A DNA stretch of 64,000 nt from Acidobacteriota bacterium (GCA_003224055.1 QHYE01000003.1:55332-119331); one strand, 5' to 3'. Counted from the stretch's first letter, positions 24,462 to 33,457 are shown. The notes: generated by a model from the letters alone, not told the origin. Made by a program: numbers and translations.

Positions 24462-25589
24462 ATGCGCGCGGAAGACTCCCGTGGGCGGCGCTACCCGGAG
24501 GCTGAGCATCCCTACCGCAGCGTTTACGCGCGCGATCGCGACCGCATCATTCACTCCCGAGCCTTCCGGCGCCTCGAAGCCAAGACGCAAGTCTTCACCA
24601 CGCGCTATTCCGATCACTTCCGCAATCGCCTGACGCACACGCTGGAAGTCGCGCAAATCGCGCGCACCGTTGCTTCCGCGCTGGGCCTGAACACTGAACT
24701 CGCCGAAGCTCTCGCTCTCGTTCACGATATCGGCCATCCGCCGTTTGGTCACGCCGGCGAGCGAAAGCTCGACGAATTGATGCGCGCGCACGGCGGCCAT
24801 TTCAATCACAATCTGCACGCGCTGCGCATCGTCGAGCAATTCGAACAGCGCTACCTCGATTTTCCCGGACTGAATCTAACCTTTGAAGTGCGCGAGGGTA
24901 TCATCAAACATTCGCGCGACTATTCCGCCGCGGAATTTCCGCAGCTTGCCGAATACCTACTCGATTTGCGCCCGCCCCTCGAAGCGCAGCTCATCGACTG
25001 GGTGGACGAGATTGCATACAACACTGCCGATCTCGACGACGCTCTCGAAGCCGAGCTTCTCGATGTGCAGGCGCTGTGTAACGAGGTATCGTTTTTTGGC
25101 GAGGTCTACCGCCAGGTGGACTCCGCGCATCCCGGCGCGCGCGAAAAGCTAAAATTCAACGAAGCTCTCAAGTGTGTCCTGGACTTGCTGGCTTCGGACT
25201 TGCTCGAATCCACGCGGCAGCGGGTTCTGGCATCCGGCGCCTCCTGCACGGACGATATTCGACGTGCTCCCAAACGCCTGGCTGGCTTCAGTGAGGCGGC
25301 AACGGCGCGCAATGCGCAGCTCAAGCGTTTTCTCCTCGCTCACATCTACGATCACCCCGCCATCAGCGAGGACCGCGATCGCTCCGTGCAGTGCCTCGAA
25401 GAGCTGTTCCGCTACTACCTGGGCTCGCGGGGCTCGATGCCTACTCTCTACGAAGAGCTTTCGCAAGCGGAAGCGCGGCACGTCATTGTTTGTGACTACA
25501 TCGCCGGAATGACCGATCAATTTCTGCTTCGCCAGCATCACGAGCATTTCGGCGATGTTACCCGCGGAACCCCCGCCACGTCGAATTGA
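24462..25589 (+). CDS. dgt: dGTPase-like HD-domain triphosphohydrolase
   Basis: A 375-residue HD-superfamily protein. YARDRDRIIHSRAFRRLEAKTQVF and HFRNRLTHTLEVAQIAR give the first His; LALVHDIGHPPFGHAGE gives the HD pair and nearby His; GGHFNHNLHALRIVE and LTFEVREGIIKHS are the substrate-side segments. It matches the dNTP triphosphohydrolase (dGTPase type 2) family, which hydrolyses dNTP to nucleoside and triphosphate. The ATG at 24462 lacks a Shine-Dalgarno. The same frame is open back to 24390 with coding-like residues (EFTEPPIERVPTPAPWA) but no ATG, GTG or TTG, so the true start may be unusual. Confidence 0.88.
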   Translation: MRAEDSRGRRYPEAEHPYRSVYARDRDRIIHSRAFRRLEAKTQVFTTRYSDHFRNRLTHTLEVAQIARTVASALGLNTELAEALALVHDIGHPPFGHAGERKLDELMRAHGGHFNHNLHALRIVEQFEQRYLDFPGLNLTFEVREGIIKHSRDYSAAEFPQLAEYLLDLRPPLEAQLIDWVDEIAYNTADLDDALEAELLDVQALCNEVSFFGEVYRQVDSAHPGAREKLKFNEALKCVLDLLASDLLESTRQRVLASGASCTDDIRRAPKRLAGFSEAATARNAQLKRFLLAHIYDHPAISEDRDRSVQCLEELFRYYLGSRGSMPTLYEELSQAEARHVIVCDYIAGMTDQFLLRQHHEHFGDVTRGTPATSN

Positions 25590-25707
25590 TTTCAGCAAAA
25601 GCACTTGGGATTTGTTAAGTGTTTTCGCGAGAGTACACGCTCAATTTCGGCGTGCGATACGCAGCTTCTTGAGCCATGGAAACCGGAAAGCGCCTCGGCA
25701 GAAATGT

Positions 25708-26574
25708 TTATTGCGCGAAGGTGTTGCACGCATCGATCGAGCCCGAATCGAGGCCTTTGCGGAACCACATCATGCGCTGTTCGGAGCTGCCGTGCGTGAA
25801 GGAATCCGGATTTACGTGTCCGGTGGCCATTTTCTGCAGCCGGTCATCTCCCACGGCGGAAGCCGCGCCAAGCGCGGACTCGACATCGCCTTGCTCGAGC
25901 AGCCCGCGTTGCTGCGTCGAATGCGCCCAAATCCCGGCAAAGCAATCGGCCTGCAATTCCATCTTCACGGATAGCGGTTTCTGCGCGCGCGGATTTTGCT
26001 CCTGCAACTGGCGCAGCTTGCGCTCGACGCCCAGGATATTTTGCACGTGGTGGCCCAGTTCGTGCGCGAGTACGTAGGCTTGCGCGAATTCGCCGGGCGC
26101 TCCGAAACGGCGCTTCAGTTCGTCAAAGAACCCCAGATCGATGTAAACCCTTTCGTCGCCGGGACAATAAAATGGGCCCGTCGCGGCTTCCGCTCCGCCG
26201 CATCCCGATTGAATGGAATCCCGGAAGAGCACCAGCTTCGCGTGGCGATACGGCTTCCCCCCTTGTTGTGGCAGAAGCTCCGTCCACGTTTTCTGCGTAT
26301 CGTCGAGCACAAACGACACAAATTGCACCAGCGGCTTCTCCGCGGCGTCACGAGCCGGATCAGGTTTCCTGGCCGCGGCCGGGCCCGGCGAGACGGAGCC
26401 GCCTCCGCTGAGCAAAGCGAAGAAGTTTGTCTTGAAGACAAAACTGAGAATCAAGAGCAGAATGGCGCCGCCAATGCCGATGTGCATGCCGCCAAATTGA
26501 AAGCCTCCTCCGCCTCCGGATTCATCGCGGCGATCCTCTACGTCCTGGCTTTCGCCACCGGGTGTCCATTTCAT
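25708..26574 (-). CDS. YpfJ-like neutral zinc metallopeptidase
   Basis: 288 residues from the ATG at 26574, which has GAAGGAGG eight bases upstream; the frame extends to 26658 without support. MKWTPGGESQDVEDRRDESGG is the classical YpfJ start, followed by a transmembrane segment (IGIGGAILLLILSFVF) and the zinc site AYVLAHELGHHVQN (HExxH). ELQADCFAGIWAH holds the downstream ligand and GSSEQRMMWFRKGL the C-terminal family motif. The protein is inner-membrane anchored with a zincin-like domain outside. Substrate unknown. Confidence 0.92.
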   Translation of the reverse strand: MKWTPGGESQDVEDRRDESGGGGGFQFGGMHIGIGGAILLLILSFVFKTNFFALLSGGGSVSPGPAAARKPDPARDAAEKPLVQFVSFVLDDTQKTWTELLPQQGGKPYRHAKLVLFRDSIQSGCGGAEAATGPFYCPGDERVYIDLGFFDELKRRFGAPGEFAQAYVLAHELGHHVQNILGVERKLRQLQEQNPRAQKPLSVKMELQADCFAGIWAHSTQQRGLLEQGDVESALGAASAVGDDRLQKMATGHVNPDSFTHGSSEQRMMWFRKGLDSGSIDACNTFAQ

Positions 26575-26727
26575 GGTTTTCCTCCTTCTTCGCGCGGAAA
26601 GATGGTAGCACTCGATGATGGCACACGAGTGTTCAGAAACGGACGTGCATGTTTGCACGCGCCCGAATGCGTCCTAGAATGAAGGCCGCGGATAGCAGCG
26701 ACAGATGAATCGTGGTCAAACGAAATG

Positions 26728-26767
26728 AAACGCCCCGCTCCTCCAAAGCGAAAAAGCGGGACGTTTT
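26728..26767 (-). terminator. Terminator after the outer-membrane protein gene
   Basis: AAACGCCCCGCT (26728-26739) pairs with AGCGGGACGTTT (26755-26766), with T-rich flanks on both strands. It lies about 50 bases past the minus-strand stop at 26815. Confidence 0.7.
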
Positions 26768-26814
26768 GTCACGCGGAGACAACTTTGTTCAGCTTCAATC
26801 TTCTGCCTTATTCC

Positions 26815-27393
26815 TTAGAAACGGATGAACGGCCCGAAGGTTACGCGCGGATTATGATGTGCGCCTCCGGCAAAGTAGATTTCATCTCCAGCTTCAAGCC
26901 GCAAGCCCACGGGGCCGATGTGGCCTTCCAAACCTGCGCCCGGATAGAGCGTGCCGCTCACGTTGTTCGCACGCAGGTTATCGACCGAACTTAAGAATCC
27001 TGAAAAGCTCGCCGGTCTTGGATCCAGCCGGAAATTCACGAATCCTCCCTTCAGTGTTACGAACGGGCGAATTGCACCGTGACCTCCGATGAGCTTTGGG
27101 CCAAAGAGACCGTGCAGCACTTTGAGATTGCTGTTCTGGAAAGTGACGGCGCCGCCGCTCGGGTTCGTGAACCCTTCCGTGAAAACCTGGTTGAAGTCGT
27201 AACTCATCTCACCTTCCAGCATCAGGTAAGGCAGCGCTTTTACCCCCACACGTGCTCCCAATCCTGCCATGTTGCTCTTGGTTTGCGAGATGCGGAAGTA
27301 ATCGGCGTAAGCGCCCAATTGAAAACGATCCTGCGCTGATGCTAACGGCACGAGCCAGCCTGCTAGAAATAAGAGAAGTGCAAGACGCTTCAT
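26815..27393 (-). CDS. Outer-membrane beta-barrel protein
   Basis: 192 residues: signal peptide MKRLALLLFLAGWLVPLASA, then alternating amphipathic strands (FQLGAYADYFRIS, GLGARVGVKALPYLMLEGEMSYDF, RPFVTLKGGFVNFRL, VGLRLEAGDEIYF) and a final FIRF with C-terminal Phe, the outer-membrane sorting signal. The length fits an eight-strand OmpA/OmpW-like barrel. AAGGAG lies 7 bases before the ATG. Function cannot be told; it stands alone with its own terminator. Confidence 0.8.
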   Translation of the reverse strand: MKRLALLLFLAGWLVPLASAQDRFQLGAYADYFRISQTKSNMAGLGARVGVKALPYLMLEGEMSYDFNQVFTEGFTNPSGGAVTFQNSNLKVLHGLFGPKLIGGHGAIRPFVTLKGGFVNFRLDPRPASFSGFLSSVDNLRANNVSGTLYPGAGLEGHIGPVGLRLEAGDEIYFAGGAHHNPRVTFGPFIRF

Positions 27394-27524
27394 TCGAGGT
27401 CTCCTTGGACAGACAATTTGGAATGCAGAAAAAAGGGGCTGGCTTCGGGCTAAGGGTAAGCTTCTGCCTGCTGGATTTGGATGAGCCTTCGCGATGTGGG
27501 GTTGCCGGGACGTCTAGCGCCGCT

Positions 27525-28754
27525 TCAAGCCGCCCGGGCCAGAGTCAGAAAAAGCGTCAAATAACGCTTCAATTTCTGCGTAATAAGGAAGTTCTCCTTG
27601 ACGTGTTGATGTCCATGCTCGCCGAGTTTTGCCGCGATCTCCGGGTGCGAAAGCAAGAATCGAATCTGGTACGCCGTGCCTTCTACGGAATGAGAAAGCA
27701 GCCCGGTGTGCTTGTGAATGATTTGAATCGGAATGCCGCCCACCGCGGAAGCTACAACGGGTTTTTTCTTCCAGAGCGCTTCGGAAACGGTGAGGCCGAA
27801 GCCTTCGCGTAAACTTTTCTGAATCACAATCGTGGAAGCCCGCTGCAGAGCGTTGACTTCCAGCGGCGCCCACGTCGGAAGTTCAAGAATCTTGATATCG
27901 GGGTCGTTGTCTGCTTCGCGCAGGACCTCTTTCAAGACCACCGCGCCTTCCGGATCGTCCGCCGCACCGCCGCCTGCAAGGACGAGCTGGCAATCGAAAT
28001 ATCGCTTCACGATGCGGAACGCCCGGATCACGCCGACGGGATCCTTCAAGCGGTCGAAGCGCGAGATTTGCGTGAGGATCGTGCGCTGCGGATCGATCCG
28101 GTAGCGTTTGAGAACTTCAGCGATGAAGTCCGGTTGGAGTTCCTGATTTTTCTCCGAGAGCGGATCGATCGCCGGATAGAAAAGATACTGCGGAATCGGG
28201 AGCTGCCGGGAAAATTCCGGCGAGGAAAACATCGCTCCATCATACCGGGAAACGAATTTTTCGAGGAAGTCCCAGACCGCGCGGTTCGGATGCGAAAGAT
28301 CGATGTGGCAGCGCCAGGCCCAGTGATTTGCTCCAGGTTTGCGGGCATCAATCAAAGCCGCCGGCTGCGGGTCGTGGATCACCATGAATTCGGCGTCGAG
28401 CGGAAGAGTTGCGCGGTTCCGTTCGTTGTACGCGAGAAAAATCTCGAAATCCCTCGGGCTCGCACGATAAGGCGCGCCGTGCAGCGCGTTGTGAAACGAC
28501 TTGGTCACTTCAAAGAAATCCTCGCCGCCGGTCATGACGTCCCATTTGATGTTGAGTTCCAATTCTTCCGCCAGCGGCACCAAGCGGTTGAGAATCTCCG
28601 CCACGCCGCCGCCGACGGCCGTGGAGTTGATCATCTCGATGCTGCGGCCGCGCAAGGGCTTGGCCAGCGCGCGCAACTCTTCGATTTCTCCTGCGCCCAG
28701 CAGTTCGGCATAGTCGTCCAGCGGAATGCGGCTCAGCGCCAGCGTCTCGCTCAT
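27525..28754 (-). CDS. treT: Trehalose synthase TreT-type glycosyltransferase
   Basis: A 409-residue GT4 enzyme. SIEMINSTAVGGGVAEILN near 37, KWDVMTGGEDFFEVTK near 70 and FMVIHDPQPAAL near 123 are characteristic of TreT, which joins an NDP-glucose to glucose to give trehalose reversibly. Donor-site segments: TQISRFDRLKDPVGVIRAF and QKSLREGFGLTVSEALWKKKPV (E-x7-E). Its ATG overlaps the stop of the DUF5752-like gene (28751-28754), giving translational coupling. It is the last gene of a three-gene operon with a trehalose-6-phosphate synthase, so two biochemically different trehalose routes share one transcript. Confidence 0.88.
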   Translation of the reverse strand: MSETLALSRIPLDDYAELLGAGEIEELRALAKPLRGRSIEMINSTAVGGGVAEILNRLVPLAEELELNIKWDVMTGGEDFFEVTKSFHNALHGAPYRASPRDFEIFLAYNERNRATLPLDAEFMVIHDPQPAALIDARKPGANHWAWRCHIDLSHPNRAVWDFLEKFVSRYDGAMFSSPEFSRQLPIPQYLFYPAIDPLSEKNQELQPDFIAEVLKRYRIDPQRTILTQISRFDRLKDPVGVIRAFRIVKRYFDCQLVLAGGGAADDPEGAVVLKEVLREADNDPDIKILELPTWAPLEVNALQRASTIVIQKSLREGFGLTVSEALWKKKPVVASAVGGIPIQIIHKHTGLLSHSVEGTAYQIRFLLSHPEIAAKLGEHGHQHVKENFLITQKLKRYLTLFLTLARAA

Positions 28755-29410
28755 GCTTTTCTCCTTTCTCGGTCGATGAGCCGCAGCAGCTTGGCGCGCG
28801 AGCCGTCCAATGTATTGGTGTAGATGTCGATGTGATTGACGCTCTCGCCCAGGGTTCCGAGTCCCAGGCCATCCGCAAGCCAGTGCGAAAAATCGTTCGT
28901 CCGCAGTTGGAGTCGCAGCCGCGAAGAAATGAAGTGAAAGTAAAAGCTGGCGTGACTTAGGTGCGCAATGCCGTCCCGGAATTCATCGAGTGTTTGTGCG
29001 CTGCGACCGAGCGGTGCGGTAACTTCCACGCTCTCGCAAAAGTAGAAACGCTCCAGCGCAGCCTGGCTGGCAAGATGCGGGAACGCAGCGCAATAGTCGC
29101 TCGTAAGGCGGCAGAGGTCGCTGCGCAGCGCGGCAATGGAAACGTAATCGCGGATGTCCAGCGCCGCGAGCTGTTCTGCGAGGTCGTTGCGGTTGGCGTC
29201 CACGAGCACCCACTGCGCGAAGTCATTGGAGAATCCTTCGGTCAGGAAGTGATGGCTGCCCAGCGTTTGAAACGTGTGATGAAAGATGGAGGCGTCGCTG
29301 CAATTCTCCAGGCCCGTCAAAAACTCCGCAAGGGTGCCTGCGGATTGGTTGCCGATGCGCGTCAGATAGGAAACGGTTACGAATTCGAACGGCGTTTCCG
29401 CGGTGTTCAT
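28751..29410 (-). CDS. DUF5752-like protein of the trehalose operon
   Basis: A 219-residue cytosolic, mostly helical protein. Distinct features are repeated aromatic-His pairs: SIFHHTFQTLGSHHFL near 42, NDFAQWVL near 62, SHASFYFHFISSRLRL near 155 and TNDFSHWLADGLGLG near 173; the two 'NDF..W' segments hint at internal duplication. From memory it matches the family called DUF5752, found beside trehalose glycosyltransferases. Both ends overlap neighbours by four bases, so it is made in step with OtsA and TreT. Function unknown; an adaptor or regulator of the two synthases is conceivable. Confidence 0.7.
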   Translation of the reverse strand: MNTAETPFEFVTVSYLTRIGNQSAGTLAEFLTGLENCSDASIFHHTFQTLGSHHFLTEGFSNDFAQWVLVDANRNDLAEQLAALDIRDYVSIAALRSDLCRLTSDYCAAFPHLASQAALERFYFCESVEVTAPLGRSAQTLDEFRDGIAHLSHASFYFHFISSRLRLQLRTNDFSHWLADGLGLGTLGESVNHIDIYTNTLDGSRAKLLRLIDRERRKA

Positions 29411-31704
29411 GCATGCGCCTCCGCGCGGTCCGAAATTTCAATGCGGATCTCCGTGAGGTCGGAAAGCAGATGTGCGGCCCAGCGGTAGACGTTGCGCTCA
29501 CGTACGTCGTGGCGCATGTGCTGCATGCGCACGGCCTGCTCTTCTTCGGTCATCTCCAGCGCCCGATCGATGGCTTCCGCGAGCTGCGAAACGTCGTAGG
29601 GATTCACCAGCAAAGCATCGGGTAGTTCGTGCGCCGCCCCCGCAAATGTGCTGAGGATCAGCGCACCTCGCTCGTCCTCGCGCGCCGCGACAAATTCCTT
29701 GGCCACGAGATTCATTCCGTCGTGCAGCGAGGTGACCATACAGAAAGAAGCCGCGTTGTAATAGCGCGTGATTTCTTCGTGCGAATGATGCCTCTTGAGG
29801 AACACGATGGGTTTCCAGCGCCCGGTCTGGAAGCGCGCGTTGATGCGCTCCACTTCAGCGCTTACTTCCGCCAGGAAATCCTTGTACCGCTCGATGTCCG
29901 TGCGGCTCGGCGCTCCGATTTGCACAAACGTGAATCGCCGCTGGTACGTAGGATTCCATTCCAGAAAACGCTCGATGGCATTAAATCGCTCGAGAAGTCC
30001 TTTGGTGTAATCCACGCGATCGACCCCGACACCGAGAAGGGAAGCCTCAATGCCTAGCTCGGCGCACAAAGCCGCGCGTTCCGCGCCCGCGCTGAGCGAT
30101 TCGTTGATGACACGCGAATGTTCCGGAAACGCCACGCTGATCGGATACGGCCGCACGCGCGTGAGGTGGCCCTGGCGATTGACGGCGAAGCGGTCCCATT
30201 CCGTGAGCGCTTCCAGGGCGCGGTCCACGGTCTCCAGAAAATTGTTGCAGTGCGATTGAATGTGAAATCCAATTAGATCCGCGCCCAGCAATCCATCAAC
30301 TAGCTCTCGCTGCCACGGACAGATTCCAAACACTTCCGCGTTCGGCCACGGAATGTGCCAGAAAATCGCCACGCGCGCATCGGGCCGCGCCTCCTTCACC
30401 ATCCTGGGCAGCAACGCGAAGTGATAATCCTGCGCGAGGAGAATCGGGGATTCCGTGCCTTCCATTTCCTGTAAAACAGCGTCCGCAAAGCGGCGATTGA
30501 TCTTTTGATACTGCACCCAGTCTTCAGGACGGAAGATCGGACGCGTGTGCGCAATGTGGCAGAGCGGCCAGAGCCCCTCGTTCGAAAAGCCTTCGTAATA
30601 GCCTTTATCCTCCTCATCGCTGAGCCAGACGCGGCGTAATGTGTAACTCGGATGATCGGGCGGAACGCGCAGGCAATCCTTCACGTCAACAACTTCGCGG
30701 TCCGCGCTGCCCGATCCGTTGGCGATCCAGGTGCCGTTGCATGCGCGCAGGACAGGTTCGAGGGCCGTCACGACGCCGCTCGCCGGCACAATGACGTTGA
30801 TCGATTTGTCCTTCTCGCTGAACACGTGCATGTACGGCTCGCGATTCGAAACGACAAAGAGCGGTTTGTTCAGCAGTTTCCCTCGTAGGCTGACGCGCAG
30901 GCGCTCCGCTGTCCACAGGGAAGCGTTTGTATCCCGCAAGCGCGCTTCCTGTTCCGCCGCCGCCCGTGCGGTATTCAGGTCACGCGCCAGTTGCGTCACT
31001 TCACGGTTGATCTGGTCCAGGATTTCTCCTTGCGCCAGAGCCCCCGGAGCGTGGGGCTGCCCGGTTCGAAGTGTGCGCAGCCATTTTGCCGTGCGCGTCA
31101 GCGGCCCGGTAAACGTCCATTGCACCAGGACGAACGCGAGACCGGTAATCAAGAGCGTTTGCACGAGTGCAGTCAGCAGGGAATCGCGCAGAGTGAGTGA
31201 GACTTTCCTGTCGATATAGCTCGTATCGTGGAAGAGCGCCAGCGTTCCCGCCATCGCACCTCGGCTGTGAAGCGGGAGCGCGTAAATGTGAATCGGAACC
31301 GTTTCATTGTTGTACGCGTTAATTTGTTCCGCGCTAAGGAATTCCCCGGCGCCGGTATCCGCTTGCGCGGCGCGCGTCGCAGCCGTCGGGCGCATGCGAA
31401 ATTCCAGGGCGATGCCGGGCGTAATCGCGAGCGCCGCGCCCGTCGCGCCGTAAATGGCGACGCCTTTCAAATGTTCGCGCTGTCCGAACCGTTCGACCAG
31501 CGGCTGCAAACTCTTCTCCTGCCCGCGCTCGAGCAGCGGCTCAACATTTTCCTGTAAACTCTCGCCGAGAATTGCCGCGCGGCGCGAGAGGTCGTTGCGC
31601 AGAATGCGCTTCTCCGTCCGCACCTGGTACGCGGCAAAAAGCAAAGACACCGCGGCGACGCTGACGATCAAGGGCAGGATGATTTTCAGAGTCGTGCGCA
31701 TCAT
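29407..31704 (-). CDS. otsA: Membrane sensor-like trehalose-6-phosphate synthase (HAMP-GT20)
   Basis: A 765-residue fusion. Residues about 5-27 form a membrane helix; about 28-178 an extracytoplasmic region; about 180-202 a second helix (LLTALVQTLLITGLAFVLVQW); then a HAMP-like linker to about 255; and from about 283 a GT20 domain. GT20 motifs: FVVSNREPY (glucose-6-phosphate loop, NRLP in E. coli OtsA), GVDRVDYTKGL, QIGAPSRTD, HDGMNLVAKEF and STFAGAAHEL. It joins UDP-glucose and glucose-6-phosphate. The front half looks like a chemoreceptor or kinase sensor. No otsB phosphatase gene follows. GAGGAG precedes the first ATG. Confidence 0.88.
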   Translation of the reverse strand: MMRTTLKIILPLIVSVAAVSLLFAAYQVRTEKRILRNDLSRRAAILGESLQENVEPLLERGQEKSLQPLVERFGQREHLKGVAIYGATGAALAITPGIALEFRMRPTAATRAAQADTGAGEFLSAEQINAYNNETVPIHIYALPLHSRGAMAGTLALFHDTSYIDRKVSLTLRDSLLTALVQTLLITGLAFVLVQWTFTGPLTRTAKWLRTLRTGQPHAPGALAQGEILDQINREVTQLARDLNTARAAAEQEARLRDTNASLWTAERLRVSLRGKLLNKPLFVVSNREPYMHVFSEKDKSINVIVPASGVVTALEPVLRACNGTWIANGSGSADREVVDVKDCLRVPPDHPSYTLRRVWLSDEEDKGYYEGFSNEGLWPLCHIAHTRPIFRPEDWVQYQKINRRFADAVLQEMEGTESPILLAQDYHFALLPRMVKEARPDARVAIFWHIPWPNAEVFGICPWQRELVDGLLGADLIGFHIQSHCNNFLETVDRALEALTEWDRFAVNRQGHLTRVRPYPISVAFPEHSRVINESLSAGAERAALCAELGIEASLLGVGVDRVDYTKGLLERFNAIERFLEWNPTYQRRFTFVQIGAPSRTDIERYKDFLAEVSAEVERINARFQTGRWKPIVFLKRHHSHEEITRYYNAASFCMVTSLHDGMNLVAKEFVAAREDERGALILSTFAGAAHELPDALLVNPYDVSQLAEAIDRALEMTEEEQAVRMQHMRHDVRERNVYRWAAHLLSDLTEIRIEISDRAEAHA

Positions 31705-31776
31705 GACTCCTCAATTTGCCGAAACGAAAATAGGCCGCGAGGGCTGGGTGCGGGCGGCCAAGCATGAAAGGTCCGT

Positions 31777-31801
31777 GACCGGCCCGTTCCAGTGGCCGGT
31801 C
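31777..31801. terminator. GC-rich hairpin between DUF5666-like and otsA genes
   Basis: Perfect arms GACCGGCC (31777-31784) and GGCCGGTC (31794-31801) lie just past the minus-strand stop at 31809. There is only a weak T-run (CCTTTC), so the terminator role is moderate. Confidence 0.5.
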
Positions 31802-31808
31802 TGTTTGG

Positions 31809-32156
31809 TCAGTACGAATTCATTCCAGAAGTTGGCGTCACGATGACGTGAACGGCGATGTTTTTGCCTTCGTTCGAACGATACTCGACCGTAGCTTGTG
31901 CGCCCACGGCGAGCTTGCCTTCGACCTTCGTCTTGTCATCGACCATGAATTTAACGGTGCTGATATCCTTGTTTTTCGCCACCTGCACGGAGAATTCTGC
32001 ATCTCCTACCGAGGTGATTTGTCCGGACAAGGATTGGTTGTCGGGTGTGGGTTCTGTGTGGCCTGCCGCCAGGATGAGGTGCGGTGCGGACCAGGCCGCG
32101 ATCGTGAAGCAGAATAGGAACAGCGTAGCTAGACACATTGAAGTCCGAAATCGCAT
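31809..32156 (-). CDS. Secreted DUF5666-like OB-fold protein
   Basis: 115 residues from the ATG at 32156, supported by GGAGGAAAC just upstream; the frame runs to 32234 without support. A signal peptide (MRFRTSMCLATLFLFCFTIAAWSA) is followed by a small beta domain: SLSGQITSVGDAEFSVQV, KFMVDDKTKVEGKLAVGAQATVEYR and GKNIAVHVIV. The 'G.I.S.....F.V....D..T...G.l..G..V.V....' pattern is that of DUF5666-type OB-fold repeats, common in Acidobacteriota. Ligand unknown. Confidence 0.75.
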   Translation of the reverse strand: MRFRTSMCLATLFLFCFTIAAWSAPHLILAAGHTEPTPDNQSLSGQITSVGDAEFSVQVAKNKDISTVKFMVDDKTKVEGKLAVGAQATVEYRSNEGKNIAVHVIVTPTSGMNSY

Positions 32157-32570
32157 CGAGTTTCCTCCAATTCGATTTGGACCGGGGCCCTCAGTAGGGC
32201 ACGAATTGCGCCAAAAAAGTAGGAAATTTCGCATTCCGACGTAACTGCATTTGGAATCATAAAGATAAGTAGTTCAATCCCCAAGCGCGAACCTGGAACT
32301 TAGTACTAGTTCTAGGAATTTTTTGCCACGTAGAGAGGAGTACTGCCACCCCCTCGGCCGAGGCACAAGCCTTTTGCTGCTACCCCACTGAGATTGAAAG
32401 CCAGGAGACGGAAGAGCCCCCTCTTCCGTGGAGCGCGGCGCTTCGAAAATTCCTTTCGGGATTGGAAGTTGTGACCTGCCGTCAGTAGTACGGAGATTGA
32501 GGCAGATTGGATGAGTGGACTGGCAATGGAAGGTCGCAACTTAAAACCAGAAAGAGTAGAGTGGCCGCGC
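32157..32570. other. Gene-free interval between divergent genes
   Basis: About 410 bases separating the divergent DUF5666-like and ADP-ribosylglycohydrolase starts; it must contain both promoters. I see no gene or strong repeat. TACTAGTTCTAGGA near 32306 is a weak dyad only. Confidence 0.5.
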
Positions 32571-33395
32571 ATGGACCAAAGGGAGAGATATCGTGGGGCC
32601 CTGCTTGGTCTCGCGTCTGGGGATGCGCTCGGAACCACAGTCGAATTCAGAGCTCCCGGAATGTTTGAAAAACTATTGGGAATCGTTGGCGGCGGGCCGT
32701 TCTGTCTCGTTCCAGGCGAGTGGACGGATGACACTTCCATGGCACTGTGTTTAGCGGAGAGCCTGATTGAAAAGCGCGCATTTGATACTATCGATCAGCT
32801 GGAACGCTATACCCGCTGGTATAGGGATGCGCATCTGAGCTGCAACGGCAAAGTGTTTGACGTAGGGATGACCGTGCGAGCCGCGCTGGCACGTTTTGCG
32901 CAGAAGCGTGAACCATATTGCGGTTCTACCGATCCTGAGACAGCGGGGAATGGGTCGCTGATGAGGCTTGCGCCGGTTCCACTGCACTTTGCGAGTGATC
33001 CAGCACAAGCGATCGAGCGATCCGGCGAAAGTTCGCGGACGACGCATGGGGCACGAACGACAGTGGACGCGTGTCGCTATATGGGCGCTCTGATTCTGGG
33101 TGCGGTGAATGGCGTCTCAAAGGAGGATCTGCTATCACCGCATTATTCGCCCGTCCCTCGATACTGGGATGAGCATCCTTTGACGTCAGAGATCGATGAG
33201 ATTGCCTGCGGTTCCTTCCGGCATCGCGAACCGCCGGAGATAGAAGGCACTGGCTATGTCGTGAAAAGTCTCGAAGCGGCGCTCTGGGCTTTTCATCGTG
33301 GAGGCTCTTTCCAAGAAGGATGTCTGATGGCGGTCAATCTTGGGGACGACGCCGATACGACCGAGGCGGTCTACGGTCAACTGGCAGGCGCCTGA
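32571..33395 (+). CDS. ADP-ribosylglycohydrolase (DraG family), 3' end damaged
   Basis: 274 residues from the ATG at 32571 ([21 protein letters not shown] is the normal family start; the frame opens at 32511). It has [17 protein letters not shown] (metal Asp pair, near 52), [14 protein letters not shown] near 130 and [21 protein letters not shown] at the end, all DraG-family metal and ADP-ribose motifs. The reading frame stops right after GQLAGA, where relatives continue with roughly a dozen residues and a last helix. A matching helix, [18 protein letters not shown], is found in another frame at 33392-33457, so a short deletion has shifted the frame. The catalytic motifs are intact, so activity may survive. 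Confidence 0.85.
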   Translation: MDQRERYRGALLGLASGDALGTTVEFRAPGMFEKLLGIVGGGPFCLVPGEWTDDTSMALCLAESLIEKRAFDTIDQLERYTRWYRDAHLSCNGKVFDVGMTVRAALARFAQKREPYCGSTDPETAGNGSLMRLAPVPLHFASDPAQAIERSGESSRTTHGARTTVDACRYMGALILGAVNGVSKEDLLSPHYSPVPRYWDEHPLTSEIDEIACGSFRHREPPEIEGTGYVVKSLEAALWAFHRGGSFQEGCLMAVNLGDDADTTEAVYGQLAGA

Positions 33396-33457
33396 AACTG
33401 GCGCTGCGCGAAACGATAGAGGCGTTCGCAGACAGGCTTTATCAGGGCAGGTACTAG
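33392..33457 (+). pseudogene. Out-of-frame C-terminal helix of the ADP-ribosylglycohydrolase
   Basis: Reading from CTG at 33392 gives [21 protein letters not shown] then TAG. Relatives of the upstream gene end with a 'W..KLAL.d.IE..ADRL' helix, so this is its lost C-terminus. The linking residues (YYG.eGIP..W in relatives) appear to be missing. Confidence 0.7.

Noticed and set aside
32270..32286. 17-base match GTAGTTCAATCCCCAAG with the end of the PilZ gene (about 20550)
   Set aside because: One match of this length between two places in 64 kb can arise by chance, and the flanks do not match.
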